A DNA stretch of 64,000 nucleotides from Ahaetulla prasina (GCF_028640845.1 NC_080542.1:148427298-148491297); one strand, 5' to 3'. Positions 1 to 11,124 are shown, counted from the first letter of the stretch. Notes: a model not told the origin generated them from the sequence alone. Program-made: numbers and translations.

Positions 1-435
1 TCATGTGACCCCTGGAGACGGGGACCATCATAAATATAAGTCAGTTGCCAAGCACCTGAATCTGGATCGTGTGACCACAGGATTGCTGTGATGGTCGTTA
101 AGTGTGAAAGACAGTACTAAGTCGATTTCTTTTGGTGCCGTTGTAACTTGGAACCTGAACAGACTGCTTTTAAATTGAGGACTACCTGTAACACAGTCAT
201 TAAGTGAATCCAGCTTCCCCACTGACTCGGCTGATCAGAAGGTCGCAAAAAGGATTATGTGACCCTGGGATGCTGTGACCGTCATAAATACGAGTCAGTT
301 GTCAAGCATCTAAATGTTGATGGCACGACAAGGGTGCTCCGACGGCCGTTAAGTGCGAACGGTCCTGTCACTTTTTTTCACTGCCGTTGTATAACTCGGA
401 ATGGTCACTAAGTGTACTGTTGTAAGTCAAGGACC
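1..435 (-). mobile_element. Tigger-like MITE, two joined partial copies
   Basis: Both pieces have the CATAAATA...AGTCAGTTG interior and end in an AAGT(C)AAGGAC or TTGAGGACTACCTG type terminus, reading on the minus strand. The boundary between copies is near 190. They are the first members of a family seen more than 20 times in the window, with termini close to CAGGTAGTCCTCGACTTAC and flanking TA. Assignment to the pogo/Tigger (TcMar) group is inferred from terminus style and TA flanks; no transposase is present. Confidence 0.7.
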
Positions 436-727
436 TGGCCGGGCCAATCAGCATGAGTCTTGGAGTTGGATCTAACCCTGGAAGACGGTGGGTGGATTCA
501 CTTCTAACCTTCTGAATTTTTAACTTTTATTCTTTTAAAAAAAATTGAAATAATTAAAAAAAATTTAAAAAGTTAAGAAATTTTTAAAAATTGGTATGTT
601 TTAATTGGTACATTTTAAGCTGTTTTAAACTCTGATATTTAACCTGGACTTTCATTTACATTGATTGGGTATTTAAATTCCTTCTGTGCCTAGTCATAAT
701 TGGCCAATCCCTAATAAAGAATACAAG

Positions 728-1083
728 GGGTCCTCGACTTACGACCACAAGGGGGTCCAAAGCTTCTGTGGCTAATCGAGACATATGTTGAGTGACATTT
801 GATGACCTTTCTTGCCATAGTTTTGAAGCGAAGTTCTGTCATTAAGTCACACGGTCGTTAAGTGAATCCAGTTTTCTCCATTGACTTTTGCTCATCAGGT
901 CGCAAAAAGAGGATCACGCAACCCCCTTGTAACTATGACTCCAATGGCGAGCATCTAAATTTTGATCACATAATCGTGAAGATATCTGCTATGATTGTAA
1001 GTGTGAAAAATGATCCCAAGTCCATTTTTTCAGGGCTGTCCGAACTTCAGTCACTAAATGAATGGCCATAAGTCGAAGACTAG
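728..1083 (+). mobile_element. Tigger-like MITE copy
   Basis: Starts GGTCCTCGACTTACGACC and ends CATAAGTCGAAGACTAGC, so both inverted termini are present. Flanking 436-727 is AT-rich with no recognisable gene. Confidence 0.7.
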
Positions 1084-1187
1084 CTCTATCGGAAGTGGGG
1101 GATGGTGGAGATAGTCTTTTGATCTGATTCAAAGTTTCAGTGAAAGATTGACAGGCAGAGAGGCATTAAAACAGGGATCTCCAAACT

Positions 1188-1276
1188 TAGCAAAATTTTA
1201 AGACTTGTGAACTTCAACTCCCAGAATTCCTTGCAGTGGGTTGAGGAATCCTGGGAGTTGAAGTTCACAAACCATA
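1188..1276. repeat. Palindromic 'acttcaactcccagaattcc' repeat
   Basis: Two facing copies of the AACTTCAACTCCCAGAATTC motif form a near-palindrome. The same motif recurs at 35950-36045, 38930, 58795-58900 and as an array at 59700-60400, so it is a dispersed family. Confidence 0.65.
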
Positions 1277-1369
1277 ACCATGGCCCACTTGGGAGAACCC
1301 TGACTTCAATTCAAGGTTGTTTAAGCCCATAAGAACTAAAGCTGGGGCAGTGCAACCGTGGAAGATGGA

Positions 1370-1870
1370 AGTCTTCATCTTACGACAACAATTGAACCCA
1401 AAATTGCCATTGTTGAAAGCAAGACAGTTGTGAACAGACTTTTGCCCCTATTTTACGACCTTGCTTGCCACGGTTCTTAAGTGAATCCCTCCAGTCGTTA
1501 AGACACACAGTTGTTGACTGGATCTCACTTCCTCATTACTTTTGCGGGTCGGAAGGTCGCAAAAGGGAATCACGTGAACCGGAAACATCACAAGCCGTCA
1601 TAAATACAAGGTGGTCACCAAATGTCTTAGTTAATGACAGAAATTTTACATTGAACTGCGGTTGTAAGTTACAGATAGTCCTTCACTTCACAACAAAAGT
1701 TCATTTAGTGACCGTTCAAAGTTACGACACTTGAAAAAATGACATATGACTGTTTTTCACACAATCATTGCAGCATCCCCACGATCAGGTGATCAAAATT
1801 CAGACCCTGGCAACTGACTCATATTTATGACGGTCACAGTGTCCTGGGACCTTCTGATGAGCACAAGTCA
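1370..1870. mobile_element. Two adjoining Tigger-like MITE fragments
   Basis: 1370-1690 ends in a GGTTGTAAGTTACAG terminus, and a second copy starts immediately (AGTCCTTCACTTCACAAC) and runs to about 1870. From 1871 to 2340 I see only AT-rich sequence with scattered ATTCT words and no gene. Confidence 0.6.
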
Positions 1871-2340
1871 ACAGAAATTTTATTCTATTTGATTCTGTTC
1901 TATTCTAAGCTGTGCTATCCTATCTTAAAGCAGGTCAGCTGTGGGATTCTGGGAGTGGAAGTCCAACCTTCCTAAAGTCATTAACCTTTAGAAACATCTC
2001 CAACCAGCCTCTAAATTAATCCATCCTCAACTCTTGATCAACCAACTCAATGGCCAGTTTTTTTCAGCTACTTACTGTTGAATAATTTCACTTGGAAGAA
2101 AATCCGGTTAGTGTTTTGCGTCAAGCAGCAAAAAGTGCAGTTGTGTGTATCCATCCAATAAATGGAAAACAAAGATGCTTAATCCCACCATATTTTATGA
2201 TTTCTGGGCTTTGTGTGCTCAGCCCAACAATGAAATCGAAGGTAATTTTATAGGTGCTAATCAAGATTTGTGGCACAGCTTACGCCAATACTGTCACATA
2301 TATATGGTCTTTTGCTTATATATTTTAAAATACGTAGGTA

Positions 2341-2632
2341 GGTAGATTTTTGTGTTTGTATATGTATAAATATGCAAAGAATCATATATATACATATATA
2401 CATACATATATGTATATATGTATTTATATATAATTATATATACTATATTTATATAAAATAATATTTATATCTACATATTATGAAAGATCACATATATATT
2501 TGTAGACATATGATCCTTTGCTTATATTTATCTATCTATCTACCTTCCTACCTATAGTATATGTAACAGAATGATTGATTTGTCATACACACACACACAC
2601 GCACACACGCACACACACACACACACACACGA
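2341..2632. repeat. AT-rich and (AC)n microsatellites
   Basis: A (TATA/CATA) tract at about 2345-2520 is followed by (AC)n with G interruptions at 2587-2630. From 2633 to 3266 the sequence is largely unique and probably includes BPNT2 3' UTR; I could not fix a poly(A) site. Confidence 0.75.
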
Positions 2633-3266
2633 TCCTTTGCATAAAGAGCTGAAGGATCAAAGGCGTTGCCTTACAACAGAAGCTCGAGGGGGGTGGGGTA
2701 AAAAAGCGTTTCTGGGCCATACAAAGGTTTATCACGGCAATAATATTCAGTAGTCGGGATCCGCACAGGGGCACACCGTTCTTCGCAACGACACATGGAA
2801 CAAAGCAATGTTCTCATAATAAAAATAATTAAAACCCACAGAGAGGGAGAGAAAGAGAGTGACGCTCCTCCACATGACGCTGGTTTGCATTTTCAAGTAA
2901 ACGTAAAAATTGGGGTTCCTTCTTGTTGCTTCAGTTAGGATCGTCCATCGGGAGGAAATCGTATCGTATCCCGAAAAAAAAGAAATATTATCCAAGCCCT
3001 TCCAGACGTTACAAAGAAATCCAGAGATTTCATTTCAGACAAAGAAGCCATCTCTCAATTTCTCAGTAACGTTCGGCCACCAGAACCATCTCAAAATTTA
3101 AAAATGGAAAACCTCGACTCGGAAGCCCATCCCACCCGTGCTCCAATCGTCTTCTCCAAACGCCGCCATGGCAAGATTCCGGTCCTGAAGAAGCCTCCTT
3201 GCTTTCAATCCTCCTCTTTCATTGAATTCGTTTTAAGTAGCTCGCACGGGATTTTATCCCCACCTT

Positions 3267-3538
3267 TCAATTTCGCGAGGTTTTGGCGAGGACAGGGAGT
3301 TTTTCAACCAGGGCTTGGTGGTTCATCTGGACACTGGCGATGAGGCCGTCTTCATTACCCTCAGAGCCCGTGTAGGTGATCTCCTCCCCAGCTAAGGTGG
3401 TCATGTGGCCGCCGAGGGCCTTCAGCACGGCGTTGCCGGCGCAAATGTCCCATTTTTTGATGTAGGTGACATGGATGTAGACGTCGGCTTTCTCCTGGTT
3501 CACTTCAGGCACATCGAGAAGAGATAAAACTTTGTATC
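3267..3538 (-). CDS. BPNT2: BPNT2 exon 5 (C-terminus, stop)
   Basis: Last coding exon, 272 nt including TGA at 3269-3267, acceptor CCCTCAG|GATAC. It codes [13 protein letters not shown] through [18 protein letters not shown] to the C-terminus. WDICAGNA is the second IMPase-family signature, in which the Asp completes the metal site. Confidence 0.94.
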
Positions 3539-5514
3539 CTGAGGGAATGGGGGGGGGGGGAGGAAGGGGGAAAAAAATTAAAGATTGGGAGGAAGGCCGA
3601 TTTTTGGAGTGTTAGCAATATACAGCTAATTCTCCCCTTATGACAATTCACTTAGTGACGGTTCAAACAGGCCACGTCACTGAAAAAGGGGACTTAGGAC
3701 CGTTTTTCACACTTCTGAGCGTTTTGCACATTTACGACTGTCGCTGTATCCCAGGATCATGCGGGTTACATTTGTTAGGGGAGTTTCGCCCGTTTTTATG
3801 ACTTTTCTGGCCATGATTGTTAAGTGAATCATCACCGTAGTTAAGTCAGCACAGCCACAATTTATGGCCACAATTTGAGCCCTAAATTTATGTTGCCATG
3901 TGAGACATTTGTTAAGGGAATTGTGCCCCATTTTACGACCTTTCTGGTCATAGTTGTTAAAGGAATCCCTGCAGTCATTAAGTGAGAAACCCGGTCATTA
4001 AGTGAATCTGGGCTTCCCTATTGACTTTATTTGTCTGTCTGAATCTTAACCAGGTGATCCTCAGGGATGCTGCGACGGTTGTTAAGTATGAAAAAGGGTC
4101 GGTCCTAAGTCCTTTTTTTTCCAGGGCCATCATAACTTTCGATGGTCACTAAACCAAATGGTTGTAAGTCCAGGAGTGCCTGTATCTCAGGGCGGCCTGG
4201 CACCCCTGAGTGGCAAACAAAAGGCATGGTGGATTTAATTCATCTCTCTCAAACTTCAGGAGCTATACAGGCAGTCCTCAACCTACGACCGCAATTGTGC
4301 CCAAAATTTCAGCTGTGAAGCGAGACATTGCCTGAGTGAGCTTTGCTCCCTTTGATGGCCTTTCTGGCCCCAGTTGGTAAGTGAATCACCGCACTTGTTC
4401 CCTAAATCACACGGTTGTTAAGTTAATCTGGTTTCCTGCTTGTCGGAATATCACAAGAGGGGACCACATAACCCCAGGACGCTGTGACGGTCACAAATAC
4501 GAGTTGGTTGCCATGTGAACGAATTTTGATCACGTGACCACAGGGAGGCTGCAAGGGTCGTCAGTATGAACAACGATCCAAAGTCACTTTTTCCAGGGCC
4601 GTCGTAACTTTCAACAATCACTAACCAAACTGCTGTAATTTGAGGAACTAATCATATTCTTTACCGGGCAAAAATTTTCGATAGAGATTGCGAGTTTTCC
4701 TGAATATCTCACAAATTTTCCACTTGCCCACAGACTCGCCACTCGAAATGCAACAAAAAGAAAAATCCGAATTCACTCACCGGCTCCACCGGCTTTAATG
4801 ATGACTGTTTGGTTGCCAAAGCTCTGCCACGCCACCTGTTTGACTTGCCCTTCATGGGATCGCGACACGATGATGGTTGGCGTCCGCTCGTTGTAGGAAG
4901 AGCGGGGCTGAATGTTGGATCCACCGTTGACCATCGCCCAAGCTGGAAAACAGCAAGTTGCCAGTTGACGGTGTTGGTTATTGTGGCTGTAGGTCTTTGG
5001 TTATTCGGGTATTCTCCCGTATAAAATTGGAAGTGTCTTGGAGACATTTTGACGAAGTCTCATTCGTCATCTTCAGGCTGGTGTTTACTGCTTCGTGCTT
5101 CTAGGAGCAATGTGAAGCACGAAGCAGTAAACATCAGCCTGAAGATGACGAATGAGACTTCGTCGAAATGTCACCAAGGCACTTCCAATTTTACGTGGGA
5201 GAAAGCCTGAATAACCATAACCTCTGGTGGCTCAGACTGGTAAGACAGTCTGTTATTAACAGCAGCTGCTTGCAATTACTGCAGGTTCAAGTCCCACCAG
5301 GCCCAAGGTTGACTCAGCCTTCCATCCTTTACAAGTAGGTAAAATGAGGACACAGATTGTTGGGGGCAATAAAAGTTGACTTTGTATATAATATACAAAT
5401 GGATGAAGACTATTGCTTGACATAGTGTAAGCTGCCCTGAGTCTTCGGAGAACGGCGGGATATAAATGCAAAAAAAAAACAAAAAAACAAAGATCTACAT
5501 ACAAACACCCACGA

Positions 5515-5570
<56 letters not shown>

Positions 5571-6960
5571 ATATATATATATACCTATATCTATATCTGT
5601 AATTATCTTTATATCTCTAAATCTATATCTATGTACCATATCTATATTTCTGTATTTATATTATCTAAATATCCATATCTGTCTATAAATCTATATCTAA
5701 ATCCATTTTATCTAAATATCTATCTACATTGTTATATATCGATCAATCAAATCTATCTACCATCTAAATATATATGTATATATCTATTACACCCACCCAG
5801 TCAGCCATGCCCACCCGCCCAACTCTATCTCCAAGGTCAACCACAGCCCTGATGCGGCCGTCCATGAAATTGGAGTTTGACACCCCTTCTCTAAAAGGAT
5901 GCAAATAACCAGCTGTTTGCAAGGAGTATAAATCTTTCCATTCCCCACTGTCCCATCAGAGGTGAAGAAGCTTCTCGGATGAGAAGTGAAACATCTTAAA
6001 AAAAAAAAAAACCAAGAGAGTCCAGCTGCCTCCTGGAAAAATTACCTTTCGGACAACCATGACCTGGATGACCATGAATCTCTACAGACTTTAACCCACT
6101 TACCAGTATATCTGGAAAATGGCTTATGAATGACGCCAATGACTGGTTTCCCATCCACGGCCGCGCACACCATCGTGGTGACGTACTGGGAAAGATTCTC
6201 TGAAGGGGAAGTGGAGAAAACACCCACACGTCAGGTCCATCTTAAAACGAAGCGAACATCAACAACATTTCAGCTAGTCCTCGTTTTACAGAGGTCCACT
6301 TAGTGACTGTTCGAAGTTGCCATAGTCCTGATAAAAAATGACTCGGGACTGGTTTTTCGCCCTTACAACATCTTCGTGGTCACATGATCAAAATTCAGTG
6401 TCTCGGCAACTGACTTGTCTTTATGACAGTTGCAATATTCCAGGGGAGGGGGAATGTCGCGTGATCCCCTTTTGTGACCTTCTAATAAGTAAATTCACTG
6501 AACAACCATGTGACTAATTGACCAACTACAGGGAAGTCCCCATGGATTGTTATTTTAGTATAGTTAAGGCCATATGGAATTGACAGACTGGATTTTATCA
6601 TAGATTTGATCTGTTATGTATTATCTTACTCTAGAATTTTTAACTGGAGATTCACCGAGGGTCTAGGCTGGTAATAAACTGGATTTAATATATTAACGAC
6701 CATGTGACTCACTTCACAACTGCAGGGATTCACTTAAAAAAATATCTGGCCAGGGAGATCATAAACAGGTCAAAACTCACTTGGCCATTATATGGCTTGG
6801 CAACAGAGGGGTTTGGAATTTCAGTCTTGTCTTTTTTCTTCATTATAATTGATAATCTTTAATGTTTAGCTAGATTAGATAGATAAATAATATTTAGAAG
6901 GATAGACAGACAGACATCATAAATAGATAAATAATATTTAGAAGATAAATGATAGGTAGG

Positions 6961-7037
<77 letters not shown>

Positions 7038-10000
7038 TCTTCTCCGAGTTGATCTTTGATCATTGTTACCGGTGTATTCCTGAGTTGCATCCAAGGGATC
7101 GATCCACATGGTGATGCTCTCGGCTGGAACCAACTTCGGCTGGACCTGTCTCACAATGTCATCAGGAATGGTGTGGTCCCAGGAGACAACCTCCAGGTCG
7201 TTTTCATCCAAGTGTTCTTCACTGTTTATCTGAAGGGAAAGGACGCAAGTACCATCATGAAATCAACGGAAGTGCATTTATCCCGTTAGAAGAGAATAGT
7301 TGTGTACCACAGGGTTGAACTGTGACACTCTCTGAGCCTTGGGATGGGCTTGTGGACATTTTATTACCAAAGTAGGGAACATCATAAATGGAAGAAGGGA
7401 GTGAGGTTTGTGGAGAGGAGGAGGAAGAGGAAGAAGAGAAGGAGGAGGAAGGCTGTGGGGTTTTTGCTGTTCTCTGAGCTTGGAGGTTACCTTTTCAGAC
7501 GTTTCATGACCTAATGAGGAAACGGCTTCAGTGTTAGAAGGTAGGAGGAGGAAGAAGAAAAGGATAAGGAGGAAGAAAAGAAGGAGGAGGTGGAGGAGGA
7601 AGGCTATGGGGTTTTTGCTGTTCTCTGAGGTTGGTGATTCCCTTGCATACGTTTCATGATCCAACTAGGGAACGGAGTTGCTTGAAAGGAGAAGGAGGAG
7701 AACTGTAGTTCTTGGTGCTCACTGAGCTTGATGGTTTTCTTGCAGATGTTTCATGACCCAACTAGGGAACAGCATCAGTGGTAAAAGAAAAGTGGGGGTT
7801 TGCTCTATTTATATAGCCCATTCTGGCTGTGACAATATTCCCCAACTGAGCCAAACAAAACATCCAAGCTCATAGAGCACCATGGACCGTCCTCCTCCTC
7901 TCTATAAACCCCACTCCCTTCTAGCCCCGATGACATTTCCTAGTTGGGTCACAAAACATCTGCAAGGAAAAATGGACCAAGCTCGGAGATCAACGAGGAC
8001 TCCACAATATATAATGCATTTCCTTCTTAACGATGTCCTGGAATACAGTGTCATATTAATGTTACCCAAGGAAAGTGCTTTGAAACATGAAACCAGTAAG
8101 GCTTCCTATGGAAATGCTATTTTTGCCCCTAACTGAAACCCTTTTACAGACAGTGCCAAATTCTGTACAAGTAGTCCTTGACTTACAATTGTTCATTTAG
8201 TGATCGTTCCAAGTTATGATACCGAAAACCGTGACTTTAATTGTCTGGTTTAGTTCTGCAACCCAACAAGACAGACATAGACTTCAGAGGATCATTAGAA
8301 CTGCGGAAAAAACAATGGCTACCAACCTGCCTTCCATTGAGAACCTGTATACTACACGAATCAAGAAGAGGGCCATGAAAATATTTACAGACCCCTCGCA
8401 TCCAGGACATAAACTGTTTCAACTCCTACCCTCAAAACGACGCTATAGAGCACTGCACACCAGAACAAAATTTAAATAAATAAATAAAAATAAATAAACA
8501 ACTAGACACATGAACAGTTTTTCACCCCGAAGGCCATCACTCTGCTAAACAAATAATTCCCTCAACACTGTCAAACTATTTACTAAATCTACACTACTAT
8601 TAATCTTCTCATCGTTCCCATCATCAATCTCTTTCCACTTATGACTGTATGACTGTAACTTTTTGTTGCTATCATTAAGGGTTAAATTGCAACCTATGAC
8701 CATCATTTGTGTTATAAATGTACCTTTGATGAAGGTATTTTTTTTCCTTTTATGTACACTGAGAGCATATGCACCAAAACAAATTCCTTCTGTGTCCAAT
8801 CACACCCGGCCAATAAAGAATTCTATTCTAATTCTATTCTATTCTCATAAGCGTGTTTCGCACTTATGACTATTGCAGCATCCTCGCAATCTCGTCCTTT
8901 CCCTTCGGATGCTTGACAGCTGACACATACAGCAGCTGCAGCATCCCATGATCACATCATTCCCCGTTTGTGACCTGATTTGAAACCCAGATTCACTTAA
9001 CAACCGGGTGACTCAGTTAACAACAGGAGATGCTTGATTTACGACAGCTCACTTAGTGGCCATTCCAAGTGACAGCAGCCCTGAAAAAAATGTGTTTCAG
9101 CGTTACAACATTTGCAGCCCGACCCTAATCATGCCATGGAATTTCAGACGCTTGGCACCGCTTCATACTTATGACCGTTGCTGCATCCAAAGGTCTTTCT
9201 GACAAGCAATGTCAAGGGAGAAGCCAGATTCATTTTAACAACCACGGCAATTCACTTAACAACGGTGGCAAGAAAGTTTGTTCAATGGGGCCGAGCTCAT
9301 TTAACCAACATCTTACTTCACTGGGGGTCCTGTCACAGTCGTAAATTGAGGACTGCCTGTAGAGAAATTCCCTTAGCCAACATGGCAAGAAAATCCATCA
9401 AGTGGTAGAAAAGAAATTTCTCGCTCAGCCATAGAAATTGGGAGCACCGTTGCCGTCGTAAATCGAGGACTAGTTGTATTTTCAGAACGGTCCCTTTTGG
9501 GAAACTCACCAGATGGGCCAGGTGTTGCTTCACTTTGGGATAAAACGAAAGACACCTGATGCTACGGCAATACGTAGCAACGGGCGGGTTACAACGGTGT
9601 GCAACTTCTGCTTTTCGCTTGCCCCATCCCGATTTGTGGTTACATTGCACAAACTGGGACGTTGTTGTGTAAGTGACATAAAAGTGAGACCGCACCTTCA
9701 ATGTTGATTGAAATTCAAACCTCCGGTTTCTAAACCGGCAGCCAGCTTCCCCTGGCAAGCCTGCCTGGCTGGGAATCATGGGAGCTGAGCCCCACCCAGC
9801 ATGGCGGGGTGGGAATGACAGGAGTTGAGCTCCACCCAATGAAAGCACTTCGGCTGGAGAATACTGGGAATTGTAGTCCACCCAAGCTTCCCCTTGCATG
9901 CATGGCGGGGTGGGAATCATGGGAGTTGAACTCCACCTGGCTTTTCCTTGCATGCATGGCTGGTTGGGAAATTCTGGGAATTGCAGCTCACTCAGCTTCC

Positions 10001-10521
10001 CCTTTGCCTTGCTTGGGAAAAAGCCTCCCCTGCAGGGATGGCCTCCGCCGGCCCTTGGCCCAACCGGGCACCCGCGGGTGCCTCCGTCTTCCTGACACCG
10101 CACACACACATAGAGGGAGAGCGGAGGATGGGCTTTGGAGTCCCCCTCTCACCTGCACGTCGGGGAAGGCGGCCTTGAGGAGGAAATACATCTTGCGGTT
10201 GGAGAGCTGGTCGCCGCTGGTCATCTTCTCCTCGGCCCCTTCGCGGGTCTTGCCTTTAGCCCGGGCGTGGAGCACGTTTCCTTCGCGAACCCGCCGCACC
10301 TCGGCCCCGCCGCGGACCGCCGCAGCCACCGAAGCCGCCAGCAACTCCCGCAAGTCCACCAAGCCGCCGCCGCCGCCGGCCGGAGCGGGAGGCCCGCCCA
10401 AGACGAACGAGGCGAAGCGGCCGGCTAGGAAGCCCGAGTAGAGATGGTAGAGCACGGCCAGGCCCAGCAGGCAAAAGACGGCCACCCCTAGTGGGGAAAG
10501 CCGGATCCCCATCGGCGCCAT
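3267..10521 (-). CDS. BPNT2: Golgi-resident PAP phosphatase (BPNT2/IMPAD1), 5 coding exons
   Basis: This gene encodes the Golgi 3'-phosphoadenosine 5'-phosphate (PAP) 3'-phosphatase, which hydrolyses the PAP left by sulfotransferases in the Golgi lumen. Coding exons on the minus strand are 10521-10153, 7229-7070, 6199-6104, 4942-4781 and 3538-3267. Together they give 1059 nt including TGA, or 352 aa; the human protein is 359 aa by my recollection. All introns are GT-AG and phases agree across every junction. Residues about 11-30 form a signal-anchor helix. The inositol-monophosphatase-superfamily metal sites are visible: EEHLD near 127-131, DPLDAT at 167-172 and WDICAGNA at 292-299. The start chosen ([10 protein letters not shown]) matches the mammalian N-terminus and is followed directly by the transmembrane segment. 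Introns carry MITEs, a SINE and a Penelope-like palindrome. No coding break is seen, so the gene looks functional. Confidence 0.95.
3625..4660. mobile_element. Three Tigger-like MITE segments in BPNT2 intron 4
   Basis: Segments at about 3625-3960, 3960-4180 and 4270-4655 carry the family's TTCACTTAGTGACGGTTC, CGTTAAGTGAATC and TCCTCAACCTACGACC words. They fill nearly the whole intron between exons 4 and 5, together with a G-run at 3548-3560. Confidence 0.65.
4781..4942 (-). CDS. BPNT2: BPNT2 exon 4
   Basis: 162-nt exon, acceptor TTTTCCAG|CT and donor GCCG|GTGAGT. The frame reads [20 protein letters not shown] and ends [13 protein letters not shown]. The longest open frame across this interval is a different, non-coding frame, so the exon is easy to miss. 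A palindrome of about 220 bp starts roughly 50 nt upstream of its acceptor. Confidence 0.92.
4993..5218. mobile_element. Penelope-like palindromic element, BPNT2 intron 3
   Basis: Arms of about 105 nt face each other around a short spacer near 5104. The left arm begins GTCTTTGGTTATTCGGGT, and the right arm ends CTGAATAACCA. Each arm contains a 39-nt hammerhead-like segment (minus copy 5041-5079; plus copy 5137-5175). The same palindrome occurs at 11823, 12056, 32490 and 33018. Relation to Penelope-like pseudo-LTRs is inference. Confidence 0.6.
5219..5495 (+). mobile_element. tRNA-derived SINE with L2-like tail
   Basis: The Pol III A-box-like GGTGGCTCAGACTGG is at the head and the B box GGTTCAAGTCC at 5284-5294. 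The body ends in a GCCCTGAGTCTTCGGAGAA hairpin and an A-rich tail. It sits inside the Penelope-like element: the host sequence resumes at about 5497 with the CTACATACAAACACCC word that normally follows the palindrome. Confidence 0.75.
5520..5805. repeat. (TG)n then (TA/CTATAT)n microsatellites
   Basis: About 45 nt of perfect TG at 5521-5565 is followed by TA-rich and ATCTATAT-type degenerate repeats to about 5800. Confidence 0.85.
5890..6045 (+). mobile_element. Penelope-like 3' fragment with hammerhead-like hairpin
   Basis: At 5968-6000 the order is GTGAAGA, one base, a GCTTCTC/GAGAAGT stem with a GGAT loop, GAAAC, ATC, followed by an A-run and CAAGAGAGTCCAGCTGCC. It resembles terminal segments of vertebrate Penelope-like elements. 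It lies about 60 nt below exon 3 in BPNT2 intron 3. Confidence 0.5.
6104..6199 (-). CDS. BPNT2: BPNT2 exon 3
   Basis: 96-nt exon coding [12 protein letters not shown] to HKPFSRYT, part of the alpha/beta fold. The acceptor is CTTCAG|AG and the donor G|GTAAGT. It is phase 1 on both sides, consistent with exons 2 and 4. Confidence 0.92.
6275..6545 (+). mobile_element. Tigger-like MITE in BPNT2 intron 2
   Basis: Begins TAGTCCTCGTTTTACAGAGG and keeps the family interior (TCACATGATCAAAATTCAG, GTGACCTTCTAATAAG). 6546-6890 is AT-rich, with a second degenerate piece near 6690-6790 and no gene. Confidence 0.65.
6957..7037. repeat. (TAGA)n microsatellite, about 20 units
   Basis: Essentially perfect TAGA repeat beginning about 32 nt inside BPNT2 intron 2 when read from the exon 2 donor. 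Shorter imperfect relatives occur at 6880-6955. Confidence 0.95.
7070..7229 (-). CDS. BPNT2: BPNT2 exon 2 (metal-binding DPLDAT)
   Basis: 160-nt exon with acceptor CTTCAG|ATAAAC, coding INSEEHLD through [12 protein letters not shown]. It contains two acidic clusters that bind catalytic metals in this superfamily. The donor reads G|GTAACA. It lacks the usual +5 G, and a (TAGA)n array begins about 32 nt into the intron. Confidence 0.93.
7310..7990. repeat. Cluster of 'GATGTTCCCTAG' Penelope-like repeats
   Basis: Four minus-oriented copies (near 7360, 7500, 7640 and 7750) are separated by GAGGA-rich purine tracts, followed by one plus-oriented copy at 7925-7975. Each unit has a CATGAAAC(A/G)TCTGCAAG-like end. 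The family recurs at 40190, 42590, 53995, 54870, 58930 and 61488. Within BPNT2 intron 1. Confidence 0.6.
8245..8850 (+). mobile_element. CR1/L3-type (Snake1-like) LINE 3' end
   Basis: Encodes an RT C-terminal fragment ([20 protein letters not shown]...[18 protein letters not shown]) with a broken frame. The non-coding tail includes GGCCAATAAAGAATTCTATT and an (ATTCT)n end at 8818-8848. Homologous ends are at 15866-16345, 23552-24440 and 54450-54865. Confidence 0.75.
8855..9480. mobile_element. Tigger-like MITE fragments, BPNT2 intron 1
   Basis: At least two copies, about 8855-9025 and 9030-9360, and a terminal piece ending GTCGTAAATCGAGGACTAGT at about 9475. 9480-9715 is not recognised. Confidence 0.6.
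9715..10010. repeat. Minisatellite of 'ggaatcatgggagttgaactccacc' type
   Basis: About four to five units of 60-70 bp, each with GGGAATCATGGGAGTTGA-like and CTTCCCCTTGCATGCATGG-like parts. It ends about 140 bp below BPNT2 exon 1, inside intron 1. Open frames across it are repeat artefacts. Confidence 0.65.
10153..10521 (-). CDS. BPNT2: BPNT2 exon 1 (start, membrane anchor)
   Basis: Coding part of exon 1, 123 codons, phase 0 at the end. It holds the cytosolic tip, the signal-anchor helix, a Gly/Ala/Pro-rich lumenal linker and the conserved [15 protein letters not shown] stretch. The donor is CAG|GTGAGA, read from the plus strand at 10147-10152. The linker is shorter than I recall for mammals, which explains most of the length difference. 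Confidence 0.93.
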
Positions 10522-10900
10522 GGCCGCCTTTTTTTACCTCAGAGCGGAGCCATGGCGTTTCAGGGGCGGCGCGGGGCCTGCATTTCCGGCGCGCGTATCA
10601 ACGCCGAGACGTCACTTCCGATTCTCTTCCCAACGCCTCTGAGGTTTTCCCTCATCTCGGGGGCCAGGGCGCCTCAGCACCGGTGAGGGGCCTGCGTTTT
10701 CGGCGCGCGCATCCGAGCCAAAACGCAACTTCCTGTCTTTTCCTCAACGCGGTTGACGTCCGTCGGGAGCTCCTCCTCCTCATTCGACCGCGTCAGGGTT
10801 AGAAGGGTGATAGAGGGAGCAGGGAGAGAGCGGCCACTTTACGGAGGGAAGCGGCGGCGGGAGGTTTGGTTCGCTTCCGGGGGAAGAACAACGGAAGACG
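10522..10900 (-). promoter_or_regulatory. CpG-rich BPNT2 promoter with a duplicated block
   Basis: GC- and CpG-rich sequence just upstream of the BPNT2 start codon. A block at 10573-10644 (starting GGGGCCTGCATTTCCGGCGC) is repeated in diverged form at 10687-10757, an offset of 114 bp. Each copy has a CGGCGCGCG core and an ACTTCC ETS-like site (ACTTCCG in one, ACTTCCTG in the other). CRE-like GACGTC or GACGTCA occurs near 10608 and 10754. No TATA box is evident, which is usual for a housekeeping gene. The promoter role is inferred from position and composition. Confidence 0.7.
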
Positions 10901-11034
10901 TTGGCCAGGCGTCGACTTCCACAATTGGGAAACCTGTTCTGCCTTTTTTTTAAAAATAATAAATTGCTGGCGGAATAGATTTTTTAAAACGGTTGTAAAA
11001 GTTCAAAGCCGAGAAGAGCATGGGGAAAATATGT

Positions 11035-11124
11035 GTATGTGTGTGTATATGTATGTACACATACACACACACAGATATATACATACACATATACACAGGC
11101 ATGTGTATATATATATATATATAT

